From positions 111,623,467 through 111,687,466 of the forward strand of contig OX328125.1 in NCBI GenBank assembly GCA_946811695.1: a stretch of DNA of 64,000 nucleotides, in the 5' to 3' direction. The stretch is from Gonocerus acuteangulatus. Its lineage: Eukaryota; Arthropoda; Insecta; Hemiptera; Coreidae. How positions within the stretch are numbered: the stretch's first letter is position 1; every line of letters starts with the position of its first letter. This document shows positions 31,315-44,900 of the stretch, in pieces. The notes under the pieces were generated by a model that saw only the letters and a program-made list of their open reading frames with translations, had not been told where the DNA came from and made no database searches. Both the position numbers and the translations under genes were made by a program.

Positions 31315-31856
31315 TCTATATATATAAAAATCACGCGTCTGTCTGTTTGTCCGTTTGTCTGTTTGTCCGTTTAATTGTTTGTTCCTTATACAACTCACCA
31401 CCGTTTGACCGATTTTGACCAAACTCGGAATAATGGTAGGTCTTGATACAGGAAGTCTCGTAGGCTAAGTCAAAAATTTCTACGATCTGTCTGTCTGTAT
31501 GTTTGTTCCTAATACAAATCCACACCCTTCTTCCGATTTTGACCAAACTTACTACGGGGAGTGTCATAGGCTAGGTCAAAAACGTCTACCAGCTGTCTGT
31601 CAGTATGTTTGTTCCTTATACAAATCCACACCGTTTGACCGATTTTGACCAAACTTGGAATAATGGTAGGTCTTGACACGGGTAGAGTCATAGGCTAGGT
31701 TAAAATCGTCTATGACTGACAATTCGAAGATCTCGAGTTCGAAACAATGAACTCAAATTGTTACAGATTTTAGCATTAATTATTTGGTTTCTAATTTATT
31801 TTTGCTTTTATAGATGCAGAAAGTAGGTGTAGCATAGCACGCCGGGTAACAGCTAG
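31315..31856 (+). mobile_element. Candidate non-autonomous Helitron
   Basis: The element begins TCTATATATATAAAAATCAC after an A and ends CAGCTAG before a T, as Helitrons do (TC...CTRR between A and T). The interior holds three imperfect tandem pieces with GTTTGTTCCTTATACAA and TTTGACCGATTTTGACCAAA (31378, 31501, 31606). Near the 3' end GCACGCCGGGTAAC may be a degraded hairpin. No Rep/helicase is encoded. Short ORFs on the minus strand (31331-31691) are repeat shadows. Confidence 0.55.
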
Positions 31857-32154
31857 TAATAAGATAAAATTTATATAGAGCTGTCTATAAAGTACTAAAC
31901 CACTTTTCACATTCGATACTCTGCATTTGTATCGAAAATATCATTAGTTATTTTATATCCTCTTCAACTTGGGAAAACCATTTTTCATTACTTTGTAGCG
32001 TGGCGATCATCTTATCAAATATTAAGATCTGATAAGAGAGATGAGATCTAAAAGATAGTGGATATAGTGAGGCCATTTGTGACCGGGTGCCGGTTGTTGA
32101 GTTCCTGGACAAAAGGAAGTGGCGGACACTGTTGAATAGACTTTCTGCAGTCGT

Positions 32155-32890
32155 ATATCGAGCACACAGGAACCTGGAGTAAGTGAGCGAAGTAACCAGC
32201 TTCAAACTGTGAGTAGCTGTACTTTACTTGCTATTTATATACTGACGCCGGTGTAACCTCTCGCTCCGGTTACCTGTTGGCCAAGGAGGCTGCAATAGGC
32301 ATAACCCTCCCAGCACCGAGATTCAGCATCTACGGTCCTATATCGAGCACACAGGAACCTGGAGTAAGTGAGCGAAGTAACCAGCTTCTAACTGTGAGTA
32401 GCTGCACTTTACTTGCTGTTTATATACTGACGTCGGTGTAACCTCTCGCACTGGTTACATGTCCACCAAGGAGGTTGCAATAGGCATAACCCTCCCAGCA
32501 CCGAGATTCAGCATCTACGGTCCTATATCGAGCACACAGGAACCTGGAGTAAGTGAGCGAAGTAACCAGCTTCAAACTGTGAGTAGCTGTACTTTACTTG
32601 CTATTTATATACTGACGCCGGTGTAACCTCTCGCTCCGGTTACCTGTTGGCCAAGGAGGCTGCAATAGGCATAACCCTCCCAGCACCGAGATTCAGCATC
32701 TACGGTCCTATATCGAGCACACAGGAACCTGGAGTAAGTGAGGGAAGTAACCAGCTTCAAACTGTGAGTAGCTGTACTTTACTTGCTATTTATATACTGA
32801 CGCCGGTGTAACCTCTCGCTCCGGTTACCTGTTGGCCAAGGAGGCTGCAATAGGCATAACCCTCCCAGCACCGAGGTTCAGCATCTCGTC
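32155..32890. repeat. 185-bp tandem repeat, 4 units
   Basis: CGAGCACACAGGAACCTGG recurs at 32159, 32344, 32529 and 32714, exactly 185 bp apart. Units include GTAACCTCTCGCTCCGGTTA and CATAACCCTCCCAGCACCGA. Unit 2 differs most (GACGTCGG, GCACTGGTTACATGTCCACC). Units 1 and 3 are nearly identical, suggesting a two-unit exchange step. Confidence 0.95.
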
Positions 32891-33622
32891 CCGCAACGCT
32901 CGTGACGTCATCTCGACAAGAATATTTTTCCGTTTTCACTCCTCAGAGACATTTTCCTTATTTATTAATACCTGCCAGAGGACTTTATTATTTATTTATT
33001 AATTATTATTTGAGAAGAAATTTACTATTTATTATGGAGTCATATATTATTATTATTTTATTTCATGAATAAAAGATTTATTTATTTTCTTTTGCATTTT
33101 GAGAACACGCATTATTGGGACCCTTCAATCGACATCCCAAGATCCCAATAACTTAAATCGATTTATTAGGAGTGGGGGATTATTAAGACGATAAAGGCTA
33201 CAACTTTTTTCCCCGCAAAGCTTGGTATTCTCCATTGCCATATCAAACGATTGGATGTTTTTATTTATGTGAGTATGTACTATGTACCTATATGTATGTG
33301 TTTTTGTGTTTATATATGAAAAAGTAATTTTGGCAAAAAATAAATAAAACATGAGCATGTAAATGCTAGACTAATTCTTGAAACTCTAGAGTAAATAATT
33401 TATTTATTAATTCATATAGAAAGCTTTATATCAAGGATAATCTGCTCAAAAGGATGACAAAAAAAAGGAAAGGAAAACAATTAGAATAAATAATAATAAT
33501 TAATTTAATAACGTAATATATTACAAATTTATTGTTCATATTCTGAAAATAAAATCCGATGATAGATAATAAAATAAGGCTTTAATTATATCAAAATCGA
33601 TCTAATAATATGGTAACCAACC

Positions 33623-33626
<4 letters not shown>
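32891..33626. other. AT-rich DNA, nothing recognised
   Basis: No gene or structured repeat identified before the TA tract at 33627. Confidence 0.4.
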
Positions 33627-33671
<45 letters not shown>

Positions 33672-33747
33672 AAACCTGAATAAAATAGAATAATAATAAT
33701 AATAATCAATAACTAATAGAAACAAGTAAATGAATAAATATATGTAT

Positions 33748-34055
33748 CAGTTCCGTAATAGGCCATGAAGGCCCTGAGGGGCAGATACTATAGAGGTATC
33801 TGATTCATGACCATACGGCACACTAGGGAGATAGTGTGGTCAGTACTATGCTCCGACCGCCTGATTTTCCCCTTTGCTGCGTCGACAACTTGGGTCATTA
33901 GCACAAAGGTACCCATTAATAAATTAATTAAAGGCTGGGTTGGCCTAGGGACGGTCAGGGAGGCCGAATTCAACCCATGAACTAATACACTAGAAGAAAA
34001 AATCTTTAGTATTATGCTGGGGATTTGAACTCAGGTCCTCTAGCGTATTAGTCTA
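33748..34055 (-). mobile_element. tRNA-derived SINE, 5'-truncated (family of 59198-59547)
   Basis: On the minus strand the B-box region GACCTGAGTTCAAATCCCC is followed by the family body: TCCCTGACCGTCCCTAGGCC, AACCCAGCCTTTAATTAATT, ACCACACTATCTCCCTAGTG, ATGGTCATGAATCAGATACC. The A-box half of the tRNA head is missing. A 61-codon minus ORF lies inside and is not a gene. Confidence 0.8.
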
Positions 34056-34099
34056 TATATGTATATATATTTGATGTAATTTTTCGTCGCTGGGATAGT

Positions 34100-34212
34100 A
34101 TTTTTAGATGGAACGGCATTTTTCTCCAGCGGTGGTACTCCTCCTCACTTCTTCCCGGGGGAAGTGAGGAGGAGTACCACCGCTGGAGAAAAATGCCGTT
34201 CCATCTAAAAAT
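34100..34212. repeat. 113-bp palindrome next to TA tract
   Basis: ATTTTTAGATGGAACGGCAT through CTCCTCCTCACTTCTTCCC is mirrored by GGGGGAAGTGAGGAGGAG through ATGCCGTTCCATCTAAAAAT, with almost no loop. The arms match the outer part of the larger palindrome at 55069-55367, so this is a collapsed copy of that structure. Confidence 0.9.
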
Positions 34213-34360
34213 GTATATATATATATATATATACATATGAAAAAAACAGTAAATAAAATATATAAATGAATGAATCGTTGGACAATTATTTTAATATCAG
34301 AAATTTTGTTGGGAATTAAAAACGTGGGTTATTTGTAATTGTAGAATATTTCATTTTATG

Positions 34361-34630
34361 TATTCGTAGTCTGTAGGTAGCACAGTGTGGTAGCAATATA
34401 TGTATGTATTCGTAGTCTGTAGGTAGCACAGTGTGGTAGCAATATATGTATGTATTCGTAGTCTGTAGGTAGCACAGTGTGGTAGCAATATATGTATGTA
34501 TTCGTAGTCTGTAGGTAGCACAGTGTGGTAGCAATATATGTATGTATTCGTAGTCTGTAGGTAGCACAGTGTGGTAGCAATATATGTATGTATTCGTAGT
34601 CTGTAGGTAGCACAGTGTGGTAGCAGTATA
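34361..34630. repeat. 46-bp minisatellite, 6 units
   Basis: TATTCGTAGTCTGTAGGTAG recurs from 34361 to 34591 at exactly 46-bp intervals; units are almost identical, the last ending GCAGTATATG. Minus-strand ORFs over it are repeat artefacts. Confidence 0.95.
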
Positions 34631-34794
34631 TGAGCTCCTAAATTAAATAATTAGATTAAATAATTGATATTAAAGAAAACAAAAAATTTATTAGTAATGA
34701 ATCATCTATAAATTTTATGTATTAAATGAAATATTGATGTTGTTAATAAACTCGAAGGTTGCTACGCGTAAAAAAAAAAAAATTGATAAGTGGG

Positions 34795-34862
34795 GGTAAG
34801 GAGGGTAGTGACCTGTAGATAGCCCGGCTAATAGCCTAGATTTCACTAAGCCGTAAAAAAAA
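34795..34862 (+). mobile_element. SINE body/tail fragment
   Basis: GAGGGTAGTGACCTGTAGAT, AGCCCGGCTAATAGCC and AAGCCGTAAAAAAA match the body and tail of the 5S-headed SINE at 4481-4693. The head is missing. Confidence 0.65.
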
Positions 34863-35142
34863 AATTAAAATTAAAAAAAGTTTTTGAAGAACGTGTTAAA
34901 ATTGTAAATATTCTTTTGTGTAAATCCCATTATATCTCTATTTATCTTGAATTGCTATTTACCAAGTTCTGTTTGCTTTCCGTTTTATCCACTTCAGTTT
35001 ATATTTGATGAGCAATCATTAATTCCCAGGCTGTAAATCCCTTGCAGTCCTTGTAGCTCTTATTCCCTTTCAAAATATTATTTCTGCAATTCCACAAAAT
35101 CGAATAATCCCCATTTAAAAAATATGTTACTCTACGTGTAAA

Positions 35143-35678
35143 CAATGTTGGGCAAAACTAAAAACTAAAACTAAAATTAAAACTAAATTCACTTTTTGGA
35201 ATAAACTAAAACTAAACAAAAAATTGCAACCTAAAACAAAACTAAAACTAAAATTATACTAATTAATGGATTTTAACTAAACTAAAACTAAATATTTGGG
35301 AATTGACTAAAAACTAAATTAAAGCTTTAGTTTATTTTATTTTAGTTTAGTTTTACTAAAATAACATGAAATAATATAAATCATATGTTATTTCGATACT
35401 TAAGTAAATTATTAAAACTAATAGAACTTGCTTAAGAATAAAAAATTGTGGCTTTTTCTCGTAATTTGCAAACATATGTTCTTTGATAATCTAAATTAGT
35501 TAACTAAAATCACAAATTTAGGTCTCTATTACTAAACTAAACTAATTACCTTACTAAAAACGGAGTCCACATGATTAATAATTATACAAATCTAAAACTA
35601 AACTAAAACTAAAACTAAAAATACAACATTAGTTTAGTTTTAGTTAGAGAAAACTAACGTTAGTTTTGCCCAACACTG
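35143..35678. mobile_element. hAT-type MITE, second family
   Basis: Ends CAATGTTGGGCAAAACT and AGTTTTGCCCAACACTG are classic hAT termini. An exact 8-bp target duplication, CGTGTAAA, lies at 35135-35142 and 35679-35686. The 536-bp interior is mostly AAAACTAAA-type sequence with inverted AGTTTTAGTTT on the right. No coding capacity. Confidence 0.9.
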
Positions 35679-35686
35679 CGTGTAAA

Positions 35687-35950
35687 ATCCCGGATATATC
35701 AAGACTTGGCATGTATATACGCAATACTACAAGACTGTGGACACCGAACCTAGGTACATAAGTTTTAAAACATTAACTTTCTCACGCACATGATATAGTC
35801 TAAAATTTTCATTAAGAAATTATATTAGGAAATTATAAACTATTCTTCAATCCTGAATATCAATTTAACCTCGTTTCTTCGGTCTAATGGAGGAAACACG
35901 CTTATAACGAGCAGCAATTACATAACTCCTAGAAAATAAGAATAGCTTGA
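35687..35950. other. Short unique-looking spacer before the satellite
   Basis: No recognised repeat or gene. Confidence 0.4.
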
Positions 35951-38900
35951 TATATTTTCTAAAATATCTCGAAAACAGTAAGGAAAACGTATATCTATAT
36001 GCACATATATATTTGTCTGTTCGCTCTCTCACTAGCTCAAAAATGGTCCGATTCTTATGCCCTTTGATTAAAAAATCTCAGGTTTTCAAATCTTGGTATA
36101 TTTTCTAAAATATCTCGAAAACAGTAAGGAAAACGTATACATATATGCACATATATATTTGTCTGTTCGCTCTCTCACTAGCTCAAAAATGGTCCGATTC
36201 TTATGTCCTTTGATTAAAAAATCTCAGGTTTTCAAATCTTGGTATATTTTCTAAAATATCTCGAAAACAGTAAGGAAAACGTATACCTATATGCACATAT
36301 ATATTTGTCTGTTCGCTCTCTCACTAGCTCAAAAATGGTCCGATTCTTATGTCCTTTGATTAAAAAATCTCAGGTTTTCAAATCTTGGTATATTTTCTAA
36401 AATATCTCGAAAACAGTAAGGAAAACGTATACATATATGCACATATATATTTGTCTGTTCGCTCTCTCACTAGCTCAAAAATGGTCCGATTCTTATGTCC
36501 TTTGATTAAAAAATCTCAGGTTTTCAAATCTTGGTATATTTTCTAAAATATCTCGAAAACAGTAAGGAAAACGTATACATATATGCACATATATATTTGT
36601 CTGTTCGCTCTCTCACTAGCTCAAAAATGGTCCGATTCTTATGTCCTTTGATTAAAAAATCTCAGGTTTTCAAATCTTGGTATATTTTCTAAAATATCTC
36701 GAAAACAGTAAGGAAAACGTATACATATATGCACATATATATTTGTCTGTTCGCTCTCTCACTAGCTCAAAAATGGTCCGATTCTTATGTCCTTTGATTA
36801 AAAAATCTCAGGTTTTCAAATCTTGGTATATTTTCTAAAATATCTCGAAAACAGTAAGGAAAACGTATACATATATGCACCTATATATATTTGTCTGTTC
36901 GCTCTCTCACTAGCTCAAAAATGGTCCGATTCTTATGTCCTTTGATTAAAAAATCTCAGGTTTTCAAATCTTGGTATATTTTCTAAAATATCTCGAAAAC
37001 AGTAAGGAAAACGTATACATATATGCACATATATATTTGTCTGTTCGCTCTCTCACTAGCTCAAAAATGGTCCGATTCTTATGTCCTTTGATTAAAAAAT
37101 CTCAGGTTTTCAAATCTTGGTATATTTTCTAAAATATCTCGAAAACAGTAAGGAAAACGTATACATATATGCACATATATATTTGTCTGTTCGCTCTCTC
37201 ACTAGCTCAAAAATGGTCCGATTCTTATGTCCTTTGATTAAAAAATCTCAGGTTTTCAAATCTTGGTATATTTTCTAAAATATCTCGAAAACAGTAAGGA
37301 AAACGTATACATATATGCACATATATATTTGTCTGTTCTCTCTCTCACTAGCTCAAAAATGGTCCGATTCTTATGTCCTTTGATTAAAAAATCTCAGGTT
37401 TTCAAATCTTGGTATATTTTCTAAAATATCTCGAAAACAGTAAGGAAAACGTATACATATATGCACCTATATATATTTGTCTGTTCGCTCTCTCACTAGC
37501 TCAAAAATGGTCCGATTCTTATGTCCTTTGATTAAAAAATCTCAGGTTTTCAAATCTTGGTATATTTTCTAAAATATCTCGAAAACAGTAAGGAAAACGT
37601 ATACCTATATGCACATATATATTTGTCTGTTCGCTCTCTCACTAGCTCAAAAATGGTCCGATTCTTATGTCCTTTGATTAAAAAATCTCAGGTTTTCAAA
37701 TCTTGGTATATTTTCTAAAATATCTCGAAAACAGTAAGGAAAACGTATACATATATGCACATATATATTTGTCTGTTCGCTCTCTCACTAGCTCAAAAAT
37801 GGTCCGATTCTTATGTCCTTTGATTAAAAAATCTCAGGTTTTCAAATCATGGTATATTTTCTAAAATATCTCGAAAACAGTAAGGAAAACGTATACCTAT
37901 ATGCACATATATATTTGCCTGTTCGCTCTCTCACTAGCTCAAAAATGGTCCGATTCTTATGTCCTTTGATTAAAAAATCTCAGGTTTTCAAATCTTGGTA
38001 TATTTTCTAAAATATCTCGAAAACAGTAAGGAAAACGTATACCTATATGCACATATATATTTGTCTGTTCGCTCTCTCACTAGCTCAAAAATGGTCCGAT
38101 TCTTATGTCCTTTGATTAAAAAATCTCAGGTTTTCAAATCTTGGTATATTTTCTAAAATATCTCGAAAACAGTAAGGAAAACGTATACCTATATGCACAT
38201 ATATATTAGTCTGTTCGCTCTCTCACTAGCTCAAAAATGGTCCGATTCTTATGTCCTTTGATTAAAAAATCTCAGGTTTTCAAATCTTGGTATATTTTCT
38301 AAAATATCTCGAAAACAGTAAGGAAAACGTATACATATATGCACATATATATTTGTCTGTTCGCTCTCTCACTAGCTCAAAAATGGTCCGATTCTTATGT
38401 CCTTTGATTAAAAAATCTCAGGTTTTCAAATCTTGGTATATTTTCTAAAATATCTCGAAAACAGTAAGGAAAACGTATACCTATATGCACATATATATTT
38501 GTCTGTTCGCTCTCTCACTAGCTCAAAAATGGTCCGATTCTTATGTCCTTTGATTAAAAAATCTCAGGTTTTCAAATCTTGGTATATTTTCTAAAATATC
38601 TCGAAAACAGTAAGGAAAACGTATACATATATGCACATATATATTTGTCTGTTCGCTCTCTCACTAGCTCAAAAATGGTCCGATTCTTATGTCCTTTGAT
38701 TAAAAAATCTCAGGTTTTCAAATCTTGGTATATTTTCTAAAATATCTCGAAAAGAGTAAGGAAAACGTATACATATATGCACATATATATTTGTCTGTTC
38801 GCTCTCTCACTAGCTCAAAAATGGTCCGATTCTTATGTCCTTTGATTAAAAAATCTCAGGTTTTCAAATCTTGGTATATTTTCTAAAATATCTCGAAAAC

Positions 38901-41900
38901 AGTAAGGAAAACGTATACATATATGCACATATATATTTGTCTGTTCGCTCTCTCACTAGCTCAAAAATGGTCCGATTCTTATGTCCTTTGATTAAAAAAT
39001 CTCAGGTTTTCAAATCTTGGTATATTTTCTAAAATATCTCAAAAACAGTAAGGAAAACGTATACCTATATGCACATATATATTTGTCTGTTCGCTCTCTC
39101 ACTAGCTCAAAAATGGTCCGATTCTTATGTCCTTTGATTAAAAAATCTCAGGTTTTCAAATCTTGGTATATTTTCTAAAATATCTCGAAAACAGTAAGGA
39201 AAACGTATACATATATGCACATATATATTTGTCTGTTCACTCTCTCACTAGCTCAAAAATGGTCCGATTCTTATGTCCTTTGATTAAAAAATCTCAGGTT
39301 TTCAAATCTTGGTATATTTTCTAAAATATCTCGAAAACAGTAAGGAAAACGTATACCTATATGCACATATATATTTGTCTGTTCGCTCTCTCACCAGCTC
39401 AAAAATGGTCCGATTCTTATGTCCTTTGATTAAAAAATCTCAGGTTTTCAAATCTTGGTATATTTTCTAAAATATCTCGAAAAGAGTAAGGAAAACGTAT
39501 ACATATATGCACATATATATTTGTCTGTTCGCTCTCTCACTAGCTCAAAAATGGTCCGATTCTTATGTCCTTTGATTAAAAAATCTCAGGTTTTCAAATC
39601 TTGGTATATTTTCTAAAATATCTCGAAAAGAGTAAGGAAAACGTATACATATATGCACATATATATTTGTCTGTTCGCTCTCTCACTAGCTCAAAAATGG
39701 TCCGATTCTTATGTCCTTTGATTAAAAAATCTCAGGTTTTCAAATCTTGGTATATTTTCTAAAATATCTCGAAAACAGTAAGGAAAACGTATACATATAT
39801 GCACATATATATTTGTCTGTTCGCTCTCTCACTAGCTCAAAAATGGTCCGATTCTTATGTCCTTTGATTAAAAAATCTCAGGTTTTCAAATCTTGGTATA
39901 TTTTCTAAAATATCTCGAAAACAGTAAGGAAAACGTATACCTATATGCACATATATATTTGTCTGTTCGCTCTCTCACTAGCTCAAAAATGGTCCGATTC
40001 TTATGTCCTTTGATTAAAAAATCTCAGGTTTTCAAATCTTGGTATATTTTCTAAAATATCTCGAAAACAGTAAGGAAAACGTATACATATATGCACATAT
40101 ATATTTGTCTGTTCGCTCTCTCACTAGCTCAAAAATGGTCCGATTCTTATGTCCTTTGATTAAAAAATCTCAGGTTTTCAAATCTTGGTATATTTTCTAA
40201 AATATCTCGAAAACAGTAAGGAAAACGTATACATATATGCACATATATATTTGTCTGTTCGCTCTCTCACTAGCTCAAAAATGGTCCGATTCTTATGTCC
40301 TTTGATTAAAAAATCTCAGGTTTTCAAATCTTGGTATATTTTCTAAAATATCTCGAAAACAGTAAGGAAAACGTATACATATATGCACATATATATTTGT
40401 CTGTTCGCTCTCTCACTAGCTCAAAAATGGTCCGATTCTTATGTCCTTTGATTAAAAAATCTCAGGTTTTCAAATCTTGGTATATTTTCTAAAATATCTC
40501 GAAAACAGTAAGGAAAACGTATACATATATGCACATATATATTTGTCTGTTCACTCTCTCACTAGCTCAAAAATGGTCCGATTCTTATGTCCTTTGATTA
40601 AAAAATCTCAGGTTTTCAAATCTTGGTATATTTTCTAAAATATCTCGAAAACAGTAAGGAAAACGTATACCTATATGCACATATATATTTGTCTGTTCGC
40701 TCTCTCACCAGCTCAAAAATGGTCCGATTCTTATGTCCTTTGATTAAAAAATCTCAGGTTTTCAAATCTTGGTATATTTTCTAAAATATCTCGAAAAGAG
40801 TAAGGAAAACGTATACATATATGCACATATATATTTGTCTGTTCGCTCTCTCACTAGCTCAAAAATGGTCCGATTCTTATGTCCTTTGATTAAAAAATCT
40901 CAGGTTTTCAAATCTTGGTATATTTTCTAAAATATCTCGAAAAGAGTAAGGAAAACGTATACATATATGCACATATATATTTGTCTGTTCGCTCTCTCAC
41001 TAGCTCAAAAATGGTCCGATTCTTATGTCCTTTGATTAAAAAATCTCAGGTTTTCAAATCTTGGTATATTTTCTAAAATATCTCGAAAACAGTAAGGAAA
41101 ACGTATACATATATGCACATATATATTTGTCTGTTCGCTCTCTCACTAGCTCAAAAATGGTCCGATTCTTATGTCCTTTGATTAAAAAATCTCAGGTTTT
41201 CAAATCTTGGTATATTTTCTAAAATATCTCGAAAACAGTAAGGAAAACGTATACCTATATGCACATATATATTTGTCTGTTCGCTCTCTCACTAGCTCAA
41301 AAATGGTCCGATTCTTATGTCCTTTGATTAAAAAATCTCAGGTTTTCAAATCTTGGTATATTTTCTAAAATATCTCGAAAACAGTAAGGAAAACGTATAC
41401 ATATATGCACATATATATTTGTCTGTTCGCTCTCTCACTAGCTCAAAAATGGTCCGATTCTTATGTCCTTTGATTAAAAAATCTCAGGTTTTCAAATCTT
41501 GGTATATTTTCTAAAATATCTCGAAAACAGTAAGGAAAACGTATACATATATGCACATATATATTTGTCTGTTCGCTCTCTCACTAGCTCAAAAATGGTC
41601 CGATTCTTATGTCCTTTGATTAAAAAATCTCAGGTTTTCAAATCTTGGTATATTTTCTAAAATATCTCGAAAACAGTAAGGAAAACGTATACATATATGC
41701 ACATATATATTTGTCTGTTCGCTCTCTCCCTAGCTCAAAAATGGTCCGATTCTTATGTCCTTTGATTAAAAAATCTCAGGTTTTCAAATCTTGGTATATT
41801 TTCTAAAATATCTCGAAAACAGTAAGGAAAACGTATACCTATATGCACATATATATTTGTCTGTTCGCTCTCTCACTAGCTCAAAAATGGTCCGATTCTT

Positions 41901-44900
41901 ATGTCCTTTGATTAAAAAATCTCAGGTTTTCAAATCTTGGTATATTTTCTAAAATATCTCGAAAACAGTAAGGAAAACGTATACATATATGCACATATAT
42001 ATTTGTCTGTTCGCTCTCTCACTAGCTCAAAAATGGTCCGATTCTTATGTCCTTTGATTAAAAAATCTCAGGTTTTCAAATCTTGGTATATTTTCTAAAA
42101 TATCTCGAAAACAGTAAGGAAAACGTATACCTATATGCACATATATATTTGTCTGTTCGCTCTCTCACTAGCTCAAAAATGGTCCGATTCTTATGTCCTT
42201 TGATTAAAAAATCTCAGGTTTTCAAATCTTGGTATATTTTCTAAAATATCTCGAAAACAGTAAGGAAAACGTATACCTATATGCACATATATATTTGTCT
42301 GTTCGCTCTCTCACTAGCTCAAAAATGGTCCGATTCTTATGTCCTTTGATTAAAAAATCTCAGGTTTTCAAATCTTGGTATATTTTCTAAAATATCTCGA
42401 AAAGAGTAAGGAAAACGTATACATATATGCACATATATATTTGTCTGTTCGCTCTCTCACTAGCTCAAAAATGGTCCGATTCTTATGTCCTTTGATTAAA
42501 AAATCTCAGGTTTTCAAATCTTGGTATATTTTCTAAAATATCTCGAAAAGAGTAAGGAAAACGTATACATATATGCACATATATATTTGTCTGTTCGCTC
42601 TCTCACTAGCTCAAAAATGGTCCGATTCTTATGTCCTTTGATTAAAAAATCTCAGGTTTTCAAATCTTGGTATATTTTCTAAAATATCTCGAAAACAGTA
42701 AGGAAAACGTATACCTATATGCACATATATATTTGTCTGTTCGCTCTCTCACTAGCTCAAAAATGGTCCGATTCTTATGTCCTTTGATTAAAAAATCTCA
42801 GGTTTTCAAATCTTGGTATATTTTCTAAAATATCTCGAAAACAGTAAGGAAAACGTATACATATATGCACATATATATTTGTCTGTTCGCTCTCTCACTA
42901 GCTCAAAAATGGTCCGATTCTTATGTCCTTTGATTAAAAAATCTCAGGTTTTCAAATCTTGGTATATTTTCTAAAATATCTCGAAAACAGTAAGGAAAAC
43001 GTATACATATATGCACATATATATTTGTCTGTTCGCTCTCTCACTAGCTCAAAAATGGTCCGATTCTTATGTCCTTTGATTAAAAAATCTCAGGTTTTCA
43101 AATCTTGGTATATTTTCTAAAATATCTCGAAAACAGTAAGGAAAACGTATACCTATATGCACATATATATTTGCCTGTTCGCTCTCTCACTAGCTCAAAA
43201 ATGGTCCGATTCTTATGTCCTTTGATTAAAAAATCTCAGGTTTTCAAATCTTGGTATATTTTCTAAAATATCTCGAAAACAGTAAGGAAAACGTATACCT
43301 ATATGCACATATATATTTGTCTGTTCGCTCTCTCACTAGCTCAAAAATGGTCCGATTCTTATGTCCTTTGATTAAAAAATCTCAGGTTTTCAAATCTTGG
43401 TATATTTTCTAAAATATCTCGAAAACAGTAAGGAAAACGTATACCTATATGCACATATATATTTGTCTGTTCGCTCTCTCACTAGCTCAAAAATGGTCCG
43501 ATTCTTATGTCCTTTGATTAAAAAATCTCAGGTTTTCAAATCTTGGTATATTTTCTAAAATATCTCGAAAACAGTAAGGAAAACGTATACATATATGCAC
43601 ATATATATTTGTCTGTTCGCTCTCTCACTAGCTCAAAAATGGTCCGATTCTTATGTCCTTTGATTAAAAAATCTCAGGTTTTCAAATCTTGGTATATTTT
43701 CTAAAATATCTCGAAAACATTAAGGAAAACGTATACCTATATGCACATATATATTTGTCTGTTCGCTCTCTCACTAGCTCAAAAATGGTCCGATTCTTAT
43801 GTCCTTTGAATAAAAAATCTCAGGTTTTCAAATCTTGGTATATTTTCTAAAATATCTCGAAAACAGTAAGGAAAACGTATACCTATATGCACATATATAT
43901 TTGTCTGTTCGCTCTCTCACTAGCTCAAAAATGGTCCGATTCTTATGTCCTTTGATTAAAAAATCTCAGGTTTTCAAATCTTGGTATATTTTCTAAAATA
44001 TCTCGAAAACAGTAAGGAAAACGTATACATATATGCACATATATATTTGTCTGTTCGCTCTCTCACTAGCTCAAAAATGGTCCGATTCTTATGTCCTTTG
44101 ATTAAAAAATCTCAGGTTTTCAAATCTTGGTATATTTTCTAAAATATCTCGAAAACAGTAAGGAAAACGTATACCTATATGCACATATATATTTGTCTGT
44201 TCGCTCTCTCACTAGCTCAAAAATGGTCCGATTCTTATGTCCTTTGATTAAAAAATCTCAGGTTTTCAAATCTTGGTATATTTTCTAAAATATCTCGAAA
44301 ACAGTAAGGAAAACGTATACATATATGCACATATATATTTGTCTGTTCGCTCTCTCACTAGCTCAAAAATGGTCCGATTCTTATGTCCTTTGATTAAAAA
44401 ATCTCAGGTTTTCAAATCTTGGTATATTTTCTAAAATATCTCGAAAACAGTAAGGAAAACGTATACCTATATGCACATATATATTTGTCTGTTCGCTCTC
44501 TCACTAGCTCAAAAATGGTCCGATTCTTATGTCCTTTGATTAAAAAATCTCAGGTTTTCAAATCTTGGTATATTTTCTAAAATATCTCGAAAACAGTAAG
44601 GAAAACGTATACATATATGCACATATATATTTGTCTGTTCGCTCTCTCACTAGCTCAAAAATGGTCCGATTCTTATGTCCTTTGAATAAAAAATCTCAGG
44701 TTTTCAAATCTTGGTATATTTTCTAAAATATCTCGAAAACAGTAAGGAAAACGTATACCTATATGCACATATATATTTGTCTGTTCGCTCTCTCACTAGC
44801 TCAAAAATGGTCCGATTCTTATGTCCTTTGATTAAAAAATCTCAGGTTTTCAAATCTTGGTATATTTTCTAAAATATCTCGAAAACAGTAAGGAAAACGT

